Shown: piece by piece, positions 18,562-27,277 of the stretch | How the letters are laid out: each line of letters begins with the position of its first letter | Numbering within the stretch: the first letter of the stretch is position 1 | Assembly: GCF_008704535.1 (NCBI RefSeq) | Contig: NZ_CP023701.1 | Span: 5,498,001-5,562,000, forward strand | Direction: 5' to 3' | DNA length: 64,000 bases | Source: Streptomyces subrutilus | GTDB taxonomy: Bacteria > Actinomycetota > Actinomycetes > Streptomycetales > Streptomycetaceae | Position numbers and translations under genes: made by a program | Notes under the pieces: model-generated | Database searches by the model: none | Told to the model about the DNA's origin: nothing | The model's input: the letters and a program-made list of their open reading frames with translations, nothing else

Positions 18562-19373
18562 GCACCGGCACCATCCAGCTGCTGAGCGACACGCTCGCCC
18601 GCGCCAAGGCCGAGGACCGGGCCGCCCTCGTCGCCTACCTCCCGGCCGGCTTCCCGACCGTCGACGGCGCCGTCGAGGCGGCCAAGGCCGTCATCGCGGG
18701 CGGCGCGGACGTGGTCGAGATCGGCCTCCCGCACAGCGACCCGGTCCTGGACGGCGCGATCATCCAGACCGCCGACGACATCGCCCTGCGCGGCGGCGTC
18801 AAGATCGCCGACGTGCTGCGCACCGTGCGCGAGGTGCACGAGGCGACCGGCGCGCCGATCCTGGTCATGACGTACTGGAACCCCATCGACCGCTACGGCG
18901 TCGAGCGGTTCACCGCGGAGCTCGCCGAGGCGGGCGGCGCCGGCTGCATCCTGCCCGACCTGCCGGTCCAGGAGTCCGGGCTGTGGCGCGAGCACGCGGA
19001 GAAGCACGGTCTGGCGACCGTCTTCGTGGTGGCTCCCAGCAGCAAGGACGCCCGTCTGGCCACCATCACCGCGGCCGGCTCCGGCTTCGTCTACGCGGCC
19101 TCCCTGATGGGCGTCACCGGCACCCGCGCCTCGGTCGGCGACCAGGCCCAGGAGCTGGTCCGGCGCACCCGCGCCACGACCGACCTGCCCGTCTGCGTCG
19201 GCCTGGGCGTCTCCAACGCCGTCCAGGCGAAGGAGGTCGCCGGGTTCGCCGACGGGGTGATCGTCGGCTCGGCCTTCGTGAAGCTGCTGCTGGACGCGCC
19301 GGACCTGCCGGCCGGGCTGGCCGCGGTGCGGGCGCTTGCGGGCGAGCTTGCGGAAGGCGTACGCAGGAGCTGA
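18558..19373 (+). CDS. trpA: tryptophan synthase alpha chain
   Basis: TrpA cleaves indole-glycerol phosphate and channels indole to TrpB. The catalytic Glu lies in DVVEIGLPHSDPVLDG and the catalytic Asp in GCILPDLPVQE; the phosphate loop GLGVSNAVQ is near the C-terminus. Length is 271 residues. It is the last trp gene and is followed after 51 nt by a perfect 12-bp hairpin. Confidence 0.97.
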
Positions 19374-19424
19374 CGGGGAGCGGTTCCCGGGCGGGTTCCG
19401 TAGCCCGATCGGGTGGAAGTGGGA

Positions 19425-19452
19425 GCGGGGAGGCACGCGAGTGCCTCCCCGC
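19425..19452 (+). terminator. perfect hairpin ending the trp operon
   Basis: GCGGGGAGGCAC (19425-19436) and GTGCCTCCCCGC (19441-19452) form a perfect 12-bp stem with a GCGA loop, followed by TTCGTTT. Its right arm ends only 15 nt before the GTG of the DsbA-like gene, leaving no room for a conventional promoter between them. Confidence 0.8.
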
Positions 19453-19467
19453 TTCGTTTGGCGGAAC

Positions 19468-20436
19468 GTGAGCGAGAAGAACGACGGTGCGAACCGCGAT
19501 GCGACGAAACGATCGGCCCGGGAGCGGCTCCAAGCGGAGCGCGAGCGGGAGAAGACCCGGGACAAGCGGCGGCGGACCCTCGTCGTGTCGGCGGCGGTGG
19601 TCGGCGTACTGGGCCTGGCCGCCGTCGTCGGCCTGATCGCGGCCAACACGGGCAAGAGCGGCGGCGGCGAGAAGGCGGGCCCGGTGGTCGCCCCCTCCGG
19701 CGCGAGCGGCAAGGACGCGCTCGCCATCCGCACGGGCAAGGACGGCGCCCCGTCCACGCTCACCGTCTGGGAGGACTTCCGCTGCCCGGCCTGCAAGTCC
19801 TTCGAGGACAACTACCGCGCCACCGTCCACGACCTGGAGGCCCGGGGCCTGCTCAACGTGGACTACCACATCGTCACCCTCATCGACGGGAACATGACGG
19901 GCAGCGGCTCCCTCAAGGCGGCCAACGCGGCGGCCTGCGCCCAGGACGCCGGCAAGTTCCCCGCGTACCACGACGTGCTCTTCCAGAACCAGCCGGAAGA
20001 GGTGAACGACGCCTACGGCAAGAACGCCCGGCTGCTGGAGCTCGCGAAGAAGGTGGACGGGCTCGACACCCCGGCCTTCCGCAGCTGCGTGGAGGACGGC
20101 ACCCACAACAGCTGGGTGGCCAAGTCGCACGAGGCGTTCCGGACCGGCAAATTCCGCGGCACCCCCACCGTGCTCCTCGACGGCAAGGACATCTTCTCCG
20201 ACCAGGCCAACCCGCTGACCCCGCAGAAGCTCAAGGAGCAGGTGGAGGCCGCGGCCAAGGGCGCGGGCCAAGCCCCGCCGTCGGCGGGCACCCCGTCGGC
20301 GACGGCCTCCGCCCCGGGCTCCGGCTCCGGATCCCGGAACCGGGCCACCCCGTCGGCGACGGCCTCCGGCAGCGCCGCGCGGACGGCACCGAAGGGCTCC
20401 GCGACCGCGAGCCCGGCCGACGCGCCGCAGGACTGA
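19468..20436 (+). CDS. membrane-anchored DsbA-like thioredoxin-fold protein
   Basis: The 322-residue protein has a charged cytoplasmic N-terminus rich in Arg/Glu, one membrane anchor (about residues 35-58) and an extracellular DsbA/thioredoxin-fold domain. The active site is CPAC (near residues 106-109) in EDFRCPACKSF, and the cis-Pro segment GTPTVLLDG follows near 235. The C-terminal 55 residues are Ser/Ala/Pro-rich. It probably acts as an extracytoplasmic oxidase or reductase; direction is unknown. GTG at 19468 is chosen because it leads straight into the typical charged N-terminus. Confidence 0.88.
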   Translation: MSEKNDGANRDATKRSARERLQAEREREKTRDKRRRTLVVSAAVVGVLGLAAVVGLIAANTGKSGGGEKAGPVVAPSGASGKDALAIRTGKDGAPSTLTVWEDFRCPACKSFEDNYRATVHDLEARGLLNVDYHIVTLIDGNMTGSGSLKAANAAACAQDAGKFPAYHDVLFQNQPEEVNDAYGKNARLLELAKKVDGLDTPAFRSCVEDGTHNSWVAKSHEAFRTGKFRGTPTVLLDGKDIFSDQANPLTPQKLKEQVEAAAKGAGQAPPSAGTPSATASAPGSGSGSRNRATPSATASGSAARTAPKGSATASPADAPQD

Positions 20437-20523
20437 CCGGCCCGCGGGCCATGTGTGGATTTGGTTGCGGCTTGCCGGGCGGTTGCCGTACGCACCGCCC
20501 GGCAGGGTAGCGTCAGCTCTGCC

Positions 20524-21660
20524 ATGGACATTGCTTACATCCCCAGCCCGTCGACCGGCGTGATCCATCTCGGACCGATCCCGCTGCGCGGCTACGCGTT
20601 CTGCATCATCATCGGCGTCTTCGTCGCCGTCTGGCTCGGCAACCGGCGGTGGGTCGCGCGAGGCGGCAGGCCGGGCACGGTGGCGGACATCGCCGTGTGG
20701 GCGGTGCCGTTCGGCCTGGTCGGCGGCCGCCTCTACCACGTGATCACCGACTACCAGCTCTACTTCGGCGAGGGCCGCAACTGGGTCGACGCCTTCAAGA
20801 TCTGGGAGGGCGGCCTCGGCATCTGGGGTGCCATCGCGCTCGGCGCGGTGGGTGCCTGGATCGGCTGCCGGCTGCGCGGCATCCCGCTGCCGGCCTGGGC
20901 CGACGCCCTGGCCCCCGGCATCGCCCTGGCCCAGGCCTGCGGCCGCTGGGGCAACTGGTTCAACCAGGAGCTGTACGGCAGGGCCACCGACCTGCCGTGG
21001 GCGGTGGAGATCAGCGCTGGCCCGAACCGCGACGCCGGCACCTACCACCCGACGTTCCTGTACGAGTCGCTGTGGTGCATCGGCGTCGCCCTGCTGGTGA
21101 TCTGGGCCGACCGCCGCTTCAGGCTCGGCCACGGGCGGGCCTTCGCCCTGTACGTCGCCGCCTACTGCGTGGGCCGCGGCTGGATCGAGTACATGCGCGT
21201 CGACGAGGCCCACCACATCCTGGGCCTGCGCCTGAACGTGTGGACCTCGATCGTGGTCTTCGTCCTGGCCGTGGTCTACCTGGTGCTGTCGGCCAGGCTG
21301 CGCCCGGGCCGCGAGGAGGTCGTGGAACCGAACGCCGAGCCGGACCCGTCCGCGAAGGACGCCGAGCCCGTCGCCGCCACGGAGGGTGCCGCGGCCGGGG
21401 ACGGCGCCGCGAAGGACACGGGGTCCGGGAAGGCCGAGCCGAAGGACGCCGCGTCCGAGGACGCCGGCTCCCGGGGCGCCGAGCCGGAGGACGCGCCCGA
21501 GGGCGGCGCCGGGTCCGGGGACGCCGGTCCGCAGGACGCCCCCGCGAAGGCCGACGGCGCCGCCGCCGAGCCGAAGTCGACGGTCCTGACCAAGAACGGC
21601 TCCGCCGCCGACCCGGCCGCACCGGCCGGGGACCAGGCCCCGGGTACCGGGAAGCACTGA
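20524..21660 (+). CDS. lgt: prolipoprotein diacylglyceryl transferase with long acidic tail
   Basis: Lgt transfers diacylglyceryl from phosphatidylglycerol to the lipobox Cys of prelipoproteins. The signature CGRWGNWFNQELYG and the GGRLYHV motif are present within a seven-helix core of about 270 residues. Beyond that lies an unusual tail of about 105 residues made of degenerate Ala/Glu/Asp/Gly repeats (KDAEP, EDAGS, GDAGP). The ATG at 20524 has no ribosome site; TAGCGT at 20508-20513 is spaced as a -10 box for a leaderless or near-leaderless mRNA. Confidence 0.95.
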   Translation: MDIAYIPSPSTGVIHLGPIPLRGYAFCIIIGVFVAVWLGNRRWVARGGRPGTVADIAVWAVPFGLVGGRLYHVITDYQLYFGEGRNWVDAFKIWEGGLGIWGAIALGAVGAWIGCRLRGIPLPAWADALAPGIALAQACGRWGNWFNQELYGRATDLPWAVEISAGPNRDAGTYHPTFLYESLWCIGVALLVIWADRRFRLGHGRAFALYVAAYCVGRGWIEYMRVDEAHHILGLRLNVWTSIVVFVLAVVYLVLSARLRPGREEVVEPNAEPDPSAKDAEPVAATEGAAAGDGAAKDTGSGKAEPKDAASEDAGSRGAEPEDAPEGGAGSGDAGPQDAPAKADGAAAEPKSTVLTKNGSAADPAAPAGDQAPGTGKH

Positions 21661-21669
21661 CCGCAGGAG

Positions 21670-21710
21670 CCGCAGGGGGCGCCGCGCACACCGCGCGGCG
21701 CCCCCTGCGG
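21670..21710. terminator. 18-bp perfect hairpin between convergent genes
   Basis: An 18-bp arm at 21670-21687 is perfectly complementary to 21693-21710 with a 5-nt loop. It lies between the stops of lgt (plus) and the CitE/HpcH-type lyase (minus), so it can end transcription from both sides. Confidence 0.85.
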
Positions 21711-21736
21711 CGTACGCGGCCGGGGCCGGCCCGCGG

Positions 21737-22558
21737 CTACGGCCTGCGGGCCGCGGCCCGGCGGGAGAGCGCCAGCGTGCGGTGGGCGGCGGCCACCACG
21801 GCCGGGTCCACGAAGCGGCCGTCCGGCAGGGCCAGCGCGCCCGGCGTGGCCCGGGCCGCGCTCAGCACCTGTGCGGCCGCGGCGACCTCCTCGGGCGCCG
21901 GGAGGTAGGCCCGTTCGATCACCGGGAGCTGGCGGGGGTGGATCGCGGCCCGGCCCAGGAAGCCGAGGGCCCGGCCTCGGGCGCAGGAGACGGCCAGGGC
22001 CTCCAGGTCCCGGATGTCGGGGAACACCGACTGGGCGGGCGGGGCCAGCCCGGCGGCCCGCGCCGCGACCACCACCCGCGAGCGGCACCAGTCCAGGCCC
22101 GTCTCCGCGCACACGGCGAGATCGGCGCACAGGTCCGCTTCACCGAGGGAGAGCCCGTGCAGGGCGGGGTGCGCGCGGGCGATGTCGTAGGCGCGCTCCA
22201 CGGCCACCGCGGATTCCAGCAGGGCGTGCAGGGCGACCCCGCCGGTGCGGTGCGCGGCGGCGGCGACCTGCTCCGGGGCGCTGATCTTGGGCAGCCGGAG
22301 CCCCGCGAGGCCGTGCAGGCCGGCCAGGGCGGTGAGGTCGGCGCCGCCCCAGGGGGAGTCGAGGGCGTTGACCCGGACGTGGACGGGGAGCGGTGGCCGG
22401 TCGGCGAGCAGCTCGGCGGTGGCGGCGCGCGCGTACTCCTTGCGGGAGACGGGGACGGCGTCCTCCAGGTCGACGATGACGGCGTCCGCCCCGCAGGCCA
22501 GGGCCTTGGCGACCACCTCCGGGCGGTCGCCCGGGGCGTAGAGCCAGGTGAGGATCAC
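21737..22558 (-). CDS. HpcH/HpaI aldolase / CitE-type CoA-ester lyase
   Basis: This 273-residue TIM barrel has the CitE/HpcH motifs in order: DAVIVDLEDAVP near residue 24, HVRVNALDSPWGG, LPKISAPE, the metal-ligand segments ESAVAVERA and GEADLCADL, and GRAAIHPRQL. Family members cleave citryl-CoA, malyl-CoA or related 3-hydroxyacyl-CoA substrates with Mg. It is the last gene of the operon running leftward from 29685, and its GTG overlaps the CoA-transferase stop. The likely job is C-C cleavage of a CoA ester made by that neighbour; the substrate is unknown. Confidence 0.87.
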   Translation of the reverse strand: MILTWLYAPGDRPEVVAKALACGADAVIVDLEDAVPVSRKEYARAATAELLADRPPLPVHVRVNALDSPWGGADLTALAGLHGLAGLRLPKISAPEQVAAAAHRTGGVALHALLESAVAVERAYDIARAHPALHGLSLGEADLCADLAVCAETGLDWCRSRVVVAARAAGLAPPAQSVFPDIRDLEALAVSCARGRALGFLGRAAIHPRQLPVIERAYLPAPEEVAAAAQVLSAARATPGALALPDGRFVDPAVVAAAHRTLALSRRAAARRP

Positions 22559-23778
22559 AGCGCCCCCTCGGTGCGCAGGGCGGAGATCTCGGCCCCGGTC
22601 AGGCCGAGTTCGGTGAGGACGGCGTCGGTGTCCGCGCCGTGCGGGCGGCCCGCCCAGCGGATGCCGCCGGGGGTTTCGGACAGCCGGAAGAGGATGTTCT
22701 GCATGCGGATCGGGCCGAGTTCGGGGTCCTCGACCTCGGTGACCGTGTCGAGGGCCGCGTACTGCGGGTCCTCCATCACGTCCCGTACGTCGTGGACCGG
22801 CGCCACCGCCGCCTGGGCGTCCTCGAAGGCGGCCACGACCTCGTCCGCCTTGTGCCGTGCGATCCAGCCGCCGACCGCCTCGTCCAGCAGGTGGGCGTGG
22901 GCGGCCCGGCCGGAACCGGTCGCGAACCACGGCTCGGCGACCAGTTCGGGCCGTCCGACCAGGCGCACGACCCGTTCGGCGACGGACTGGGCGGAGGTGG
23001 AGACGGCGAGCCAGCGTCCGTCGAGGCTGCGGTAGGTGTTGCGCGGGGCGTTGTTCGTGGAGCGGTTGCCGGTGCGGGGCTGGACGTAGCCGAGCTGGTC
23101 GTACCAGAGGGGGTGCGGGCCCAGCACGGTGAGGATCGGCTCGATGATGGCCAGGTCCACCACCTGGCCGCGTCCGGTGCGGTCGCGTCCGGCGAGCGCG
23201 GTCATCACGGCGTACGCGGTGGTCAGCGCGGCGATCGAGTCCGCGAGGCCGAAGGGGGGCAGGGTCGGCGGCCCGTCCGGCTCCCCGGTGATCGCGGCGA
23301 AGCCGCTCATCGCCTCGGCGAGGGTGCCGAACCCGGGGCGGTGGGCGTACGGGCCCTGCTGGCCGAAGGCGGTGACCCGGGTCAGGACCAGCCGCGGGTT
23401 GGCGGCTGAGAGCTCGGGCCAGCCCAGGCCCCAGCGCTCCAGGGTGCCGGGACGGAAGTTCTCGATGATCACGTCGGCGGTGGCGGCGAGGCGCAGCAGG
23501 GTGTCGCGGCCACCGGGGGCGGACAGGTCGAGGGTCATCGTCCGCTTGTTCCGGCCCAGCAGCTTCCACCACAGGCCGACGCCGTCCTTGGCGGGGCCGT
23601 GGCCGCGGGAGGGGTCGGGCCGGGTCGGGTGCTCGACCTTGACGACCTCGGCGCCGAAGTCGCCGAGGAGGGTGGCGGCGAGGGGCCCGGCGAAGAGGGT
23701 GGCCAGGTCCAGGACGCGCAGCCCCCCGAGCGGGCCGCCGCCCGCGGGGTGCGGGGCGGGGGTGTCGGCGGAGGTCAC
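22555..23778 (-). CDS. CaiB/BaiF class III CoA-transferase
   Basis: The 407-residue protein has the class III layout: LRVLDLATLFAGPLAATLLGDFGAEVVKVE at the N-terminus (read in parts), the nucleophilic Asp in GQVVDLAIIEP, and NAPRNTYRSLDGRWLAVS. Such enzymes move CoA between carboxylic acids through an aspartyl-CoA intermediate. The GTG start overlaps the ribokinase stop by 4 nt and the stop overlaps the lyase start, so all three are translated together. Donor and acceptor cannot be told from sequence. Confidence 0.9.
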   Translation of the reverse strand: MTSADTPAPHPAGGGPLGGLRVLDLATLFAGPLAATLLGDFGAEVVKVEHPTRPDPSRGHGPAKDGVGLWWKLLGRNKRTMTLDLSAPGGRDTLLRLAATADVIIENFRPGTLERWGLGWPELSAANPRLVLTRVTAFGQQGPYAHRPGFGTLAEAMSGFAAITGEPDGPPTLPPFGLADSIAALTTAYAVMTALAGRDRTGRGQVVDLAIIEPILTVLGPHPLWYDQLGYVQPRTGNRSTNNAPRNTYRSLDGRWLAVSTSAQSVAERVVRLVGRPELVAEPWFATGSGRAAHAHLLDEAVGGWIARHKADEVVAAFEDAQAAVAPVHDVRDVMEDPQYAALDTVTEVEDPELGPIRMQNILFRLSETPGGIRWAGRPHGADTDAVLTELGLTGAEISALRTEGAL

Positions 23779-24680
23779 GAGGCGGCTCCGGACGCGGCGA
23801 AGGCGTCGGTCTCGGCGCGGGTGGGCATCGAGTCCTGGGCGCCGGGCCGCTGCACGGACAGCGCGGCCGCGGCCGACGCCCAGCGCAGCGCGTCCGGCAC
23901 GGGCCGTCCCTGCCCGAGCGCCACGGCCAGGGCGCCCACGAAGGTGTCGCCGGCGGCCGTGGTGTCCACGGCCCGCACCCGGGGCGCGGGCACGCTCAGC
24001 GGATCGCGGCCGCGGGCCGCGTACAGCACCCCGGCCGCGCCGAGGGTGATCACCACCTCGGGCACGTCCCGCAGCAGGGCCGAGGCCGCCCGGTGCGGTT
24101 CGGTGAGGCCGGTGAGGGCGGCGGCCTCGTGCTCGTTGGGGACCAGCAGGTCGGTGGCGGCGAGCAGTCCGGCGGGCAGCGGCTGGGCGGGGGCCGGGGT
24201 GAGGATCGTGCGCACGCGGTGCGCGCGGGCCGCGCGGGCCCCCGCGAGGACGGCCTCCAGGGGGAGTTCGAGCTGGAGGAGCAGGGCGCCCGCGGCGGCG
24301 ATCCGGCGGTCGTCGCCCGGTTCCAGACCGGTGACGCGGGCATTGGCGCCGGGGACGACGATGATGCTGTTGCCGCCCTCGTCGTCCACCGTGATGTGGG
24401 CGGTGCCGCTGGGGCCCTCGACGGTGCGCAGGGCGGCCGTCTCCACCCCGGCCGCGGCGAGCGCGGAGCGCAGCCGTACGCCGAACCCGTCGGCCCCGAC
24501 CGCCCCGATCATCACCACCTCCCCGCCGAGACGGGCCGCGGCGACCGCCTGGTTGGCGCCCTTGCCGCCGGGGACCGTGCGGAAGGCGCGGCCGGTGACG
24601 GTCTCCCCGAGCCGGGGGGCCTTGGGGACGTAGGCGACGAGGTCCATGTTCGTACTGCCGAGCACGGCGATGGCCGTCAT
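23775..24680 (-). CDS. rbsK: ribokinase (PfkB family)
   Basis: This 301-residue sugar kinase shows the PfkB motifs GSTNMDLVAYVP (N-terminus), VPGGKGANQAVAAARLG, and the ATP-site/catalytic motif DTTAAGDTFVGAL with its base Asp. The N-terminal pattern is that of true ribokinases. No ribose transporter is nearby; instead it follows four ADP-ribosylglycohydrolase-family genes, so it may phosphorylate ribose set free by them. That link is inferred from context. The ATG overlaps the preceding stop by 4 nt. Confidence 0.9.
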   Translation of the reverse strand: MTAIAVLGSTNMDLVAYVPKAPRLGETVTGRAFRTVPGGKGANQAVAAARLGGEVVMIGAVGADGFGVRLRSALAAAGVETAALRTVEGPSGTAHITVDDEGGNSIIVVPGANARVTGLEPGDDRRIAAAGALLLQLELPLEAVLAGARAARAHRVRTILTPAPAQPLPAGLLAATDLLVPNEHEAAALTGLTEPHRAASALLRDVPEVVITLGAAGVLYAARGRDPLSVPAPRVRAVDTTAAGDTFVGALAVALGQGRPVPDALRWASAAAALSVQRPGAQDSMPTRAETDAFAASGAAS

Positions 24681-26128
24681 GAGCGTGCTGCCTCCTGTGC
24701 GGTGAGGTGGGCGAGGGCGTCGAAGCCGGTGCCGTCGAAGCCGGGGACGGTGGTCGAGAGGCGGTTGCCCAGCGGGGCGGTCCAGCGGTCCGGGAGGGCC
24801 CGCGGCGAACCGGCGAGCAGGCCGGCGAGCGCGCCGGCGGTGGCCCCGTTGGAGTCGGTGTCCCAGCCGCCCGACACGGCGCGGCAGACGGAGCCGGTGA
24901 AGTCGCCGTCGGCGTGGGTGAGGGCGGCGGCCAGCAGGGCCGTGTTCGGGACCGCGTGGACCCAGTGGTAGTGCCCGTAGCGGGCGTGCAGGGCGTCGAC
25001 GACGGGTTCGAAGCCGGCGGCGGTCGGGGCGGCGGCCCGGGCCGCGGCGACGGCGAACCGGACGGCCTCGGCGAGGCGGGAGCCGGGCGGTACGGCGGCC
25101 AGCCCGGCCCGCAGCGCCCCGTGCACGTCGGCCCGGCCGGTGGCGGCCTCGGCGGTGGCGGCGGCGACGAGGAGGGCGGCGTAGACCCCGTTGCCGGTGT
25201 GGGTGAGGGTGGCGTCCCGGTGGGCCTGGGCCGCGGCGGCGGCCGGGTCGCCGGGGTTGGTCCAGCCGTGCACGTCGGCACGGATGAGGGCGCCGATCCA
25301 CTCCCGGAAGGGGTTGTGGTGGGTGGCCGTGGCGGGGGGCTCCAACCCGAGGAGGAGGTTGCGGTAGGCGATGCGCTCGGCGGTGAAGGTACGGCCGGCG
25401 GGCAGTTCGTCGAGCCAGAGCGAGGCCACGTCGGCGGTGGTGAAGGACCTGCCGTGGCGCTGGAGCAGGAGCAGGTTGAGCAGGGGGTAGTTGAGGTCGT
25501 CGTCCTCGGGCATGCCGTCGATGTTCTCGGCGAGGGAGGTGGGGGCGGAGCGGCGGTTCCAGGGGTGGGCTGCGAGCAGGTCGGGCGGGACCCCGCGGGC
25601 GGTGAACCAGTCGTCCAGCGGCCAGTTCCCGGCGGCGCGGGCCAGGGCCCGGACGGCGGCCAGCGGCAGCTTCTCCACCGGCTTCCCGAGCAGGCACCCG
25701 ACGGCGCGCCCCAGCCAGGCGGCCTCCAGCCGGGTCCGCAGGCCGGGGTCGACCGCCGGCGGGGCGGCCTCGGGCGGTCCGGGTGGCGGGCGCAGGGAGG
25801 CGGTGACGGCCTCCCAGGCCGTGGGTTCGGCCCGGGCCGAGGGGTTCGGCAGGGCCGCCAGGTCGTCCAGGAGCCGGGCGGCCAGGGCGCGCAGCTCCGG
25901 GGGCGCCGGGGCGTCGGAGGCCCCGGCCCGTTCGGGGGCCGGCCGCCCGCCGGCCGCCAGCCAGGCCCGCCGGATCGCCGCGGCGTCCCGGCCGTCCTCG
26001 GCGGCCTGCCGCAGCTCGTGCCCGACGAGGTCCTCGGGCTGGGCCCAGGTGAGCCGCACGAGCCGCCGGCCGGCCGGTCCCGTGGCGGCGCCGGGGGGCC
26101 GGGTGGCCGTGGGCGGGGCGGGGGTCAC
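24677..26128 (-). CDS. ADP-ribosylglycohydrolase-family protein with N-terminal extension
   Basis: The C-terminal ~360 residues are a DraG/ARH-type domain: AVGCLLGKPVE, then PEDDDLNYPL in place of the usual TDDT motif (Thr replaced by Glu, both Asp kept), and SGGWDTDSNGATAGA carrying the C-terminal metal Asp pair. About 110 residues precede the domain, starting VRLTWAQPEDLVGHEL, with no recognised fold. GTG at 26128 overlaps the preceding stop by 4 nt and is preferred; GTG at 26059 is possible. The family removes ADP-ribose or related N-glycosidic groups; the substrate here is unknown. Confidence 0.85.
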   Translation of the reverse strand: MTPAPPTATRPPGAATGPAGRRLVRLTWAQPEDLVGHELRQAAEDGRDAAAIRRAWLAAGGRPAPERAGASDAPAPPELRALAARLLDDLAALPNPSARAEPTAWEAVTASLRPPPGPPEAAPPAVDPGLRTRLEAAWLGRAVGCLLGKPVEKLPLAAVRALARAAGNWPLDDWFTARGVPPDLLAAHPWNRRSAPTSLAENIDGMPEDDDLNYPLLNLLLLQRHGRSFTTADVASLWLDELPAGRTFTAERIAYRNLLLGLEPPATATHHNPFREWIGALIRADVHGWTNPGDPAAAAAQAHRDATLTHTGNGVYAALLVAAATAEAATGRADVHGALRAGLAAVPPGSRLAEAVRFAVAAARAAAPTAAGFEPVVDALHARYGHYHWVHAVPNTALLAAALTHADGDFTGSVCRAVSGGWDTDSNGATAGALAGLLAGSPRALPDRWTAPLGNRLSTTVPGFDGTGFDALAHLTAQEAARS

Positions 26129-27270
26129 CGGGACGGGGTGAGTGCGCCGAAGGCCGTCTCGTGGGCGCGGCGGCGGTCGCGGTCCCGTGCGAAGACCTCC
26201 CGGCTCACGGCCGCCAGCGCCGCCGCCGGGGCGTGCAGGTCGAGCCGACTGGCCTCGGCGACCTGCTTGGCCCACGCCTCCGGGACCACCGCCGCGCCGC
26301 CCAGGGCGCCCGCGACCGCGCCCGCCATGGTGGCGATGGAGTCGCAGTCGCGGCCGTAGTTGACCGCGCCGAGCACGGACGGCCCGTACGCCCCGTCCGC
26401 GACCAGCAGCATGCCCAGGGCGATGGGGAGTTCCTCGATGGAGTGCAGCCGGGACGGGCGCCGGGCGCCCAGGGACGGGTTGCGGTAGTCGGGGCCGACC
26501 GAGTCGTACGGGGCGACCGCCGCGCGCAGCGGCGCCAGCGCCGACTCGAAGTCCCGGTGCCCGAGGGCCGCTTCGCGGACCGCCGCGATGGCGTCGCGGG
26601 TGCCGTCCTTGGCGAGCGACAGGGCGGTGTCCACCACCGACGCGGCCGTCGCCCCCGGCAGGCAGGCGGCCGCGACCGCCGCCGCGAAGACGCCCGCCGC
26701 CTCCCGCCCGTACGAGGACTGGTGCGCGCCCGCGACGTCCAGGGCCTCCGCGTACGCGCCCGCCGGGTTGCCCGCGTTGACGATGCCGACCGGCGCCATG
26801 TACATCGCCGCACCGCAGTTGACGATGTTGCCGCTGCCGGCCTCGCGCGGGTCCACGTGCCCGTAGTGCAGCCGGGCCACGATCCACTTCTCCGCGAGGA
26901 AGATCCGTTGCAGGGGCAGGGCCTGCGCTTCGAGTTCGGGGATCCAGCGCGGGGTGCCCATCAGGTCGGGGACGAGGTGGTCGGCGACCGCGTACGCGTC
27001 GAGGTGGTCCCGTACGGTCTCGTAGACCCGGACCAGCGCGTGCGTCATCAGGGTGTCGTCCGTGACGTGGCCGTCGCCCTTGTGGTACGGGGCGATGGGG
27101 CGGGCCGTGCGCCACTGCTCGTGCCAGGGGCCGACGATGCCGTGCACGCGGCCGCCGTGCCGCTCCACGATCCGGTCCGGGGTCCAGCCCTCCACCGGGC
27201 CGCCGAGCGCGTCGCCCACGGCGGCTCCGACGAGGGCGCCGTGGGCCCGGTCCTCCAACGTGAGAGTCAT
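26125..27270 (-). CDS. ADP-ribosylglycohydrolase-family protein
   Basis: A 381-residue DraG/ARH-type enzyme with the full set of metal motifs: AVGDALGGPVE near residue 17, VTDDTLMTHAL near 70, and NYGRDCDSIATMAGAVAGA near 310. These bind two Mg ions in characterised family members. It is the most ordinary of the four paralogues with the last one. The gap to the preceding stop (27278) is only 7 nt. It is expected to hydrolyse an N- or O-ribosyl bond; the target is not known. Confidence 0.9.
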   Translation of the reverse strand: MTLTLEDRAHGALVGAAVGDALGGPVEGWTPDRIVERHGGRVHGIVGPWHEQWRTARPIAPYHKGDGHVTDDTLMTHALVRVYETVRDHLDAYAVADHLVPDLMGTPRWIPELEAQALPLQRIFLAEKWIVARLHYGHVDPREAGSGNIVNCGAAMYMAPVGIVNAGNPAGAYAEALDVAGAHQSSYGREAAGVFAAAVAAACLPGATAASVVDTALSLAKDGTRDAIAAVREAALGHRDFESALAPLRAAVAPYDSVGPDYRNPSLGARRPSRLHSIEELPIALGMLLVADGAYGPSVLGAVNYGRDCDSIATMAGAVAGALGGAAVVPEAWAKQVAEASRLDLHAPAAALAAVSREVFARDRDRRRAHETAFGALTPSR

Positions 27271-27277
27271 GTCCGAA

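Noticed and set aside
24677..27115. One long ADP-ribosylglycohydrolase fusion of 812 codons
   Set aside because: The upstream half is an out-of-frame shadow of the neighbouring paralogue. The GTG at 26128, overlapping the preceding stop, is the natural start.
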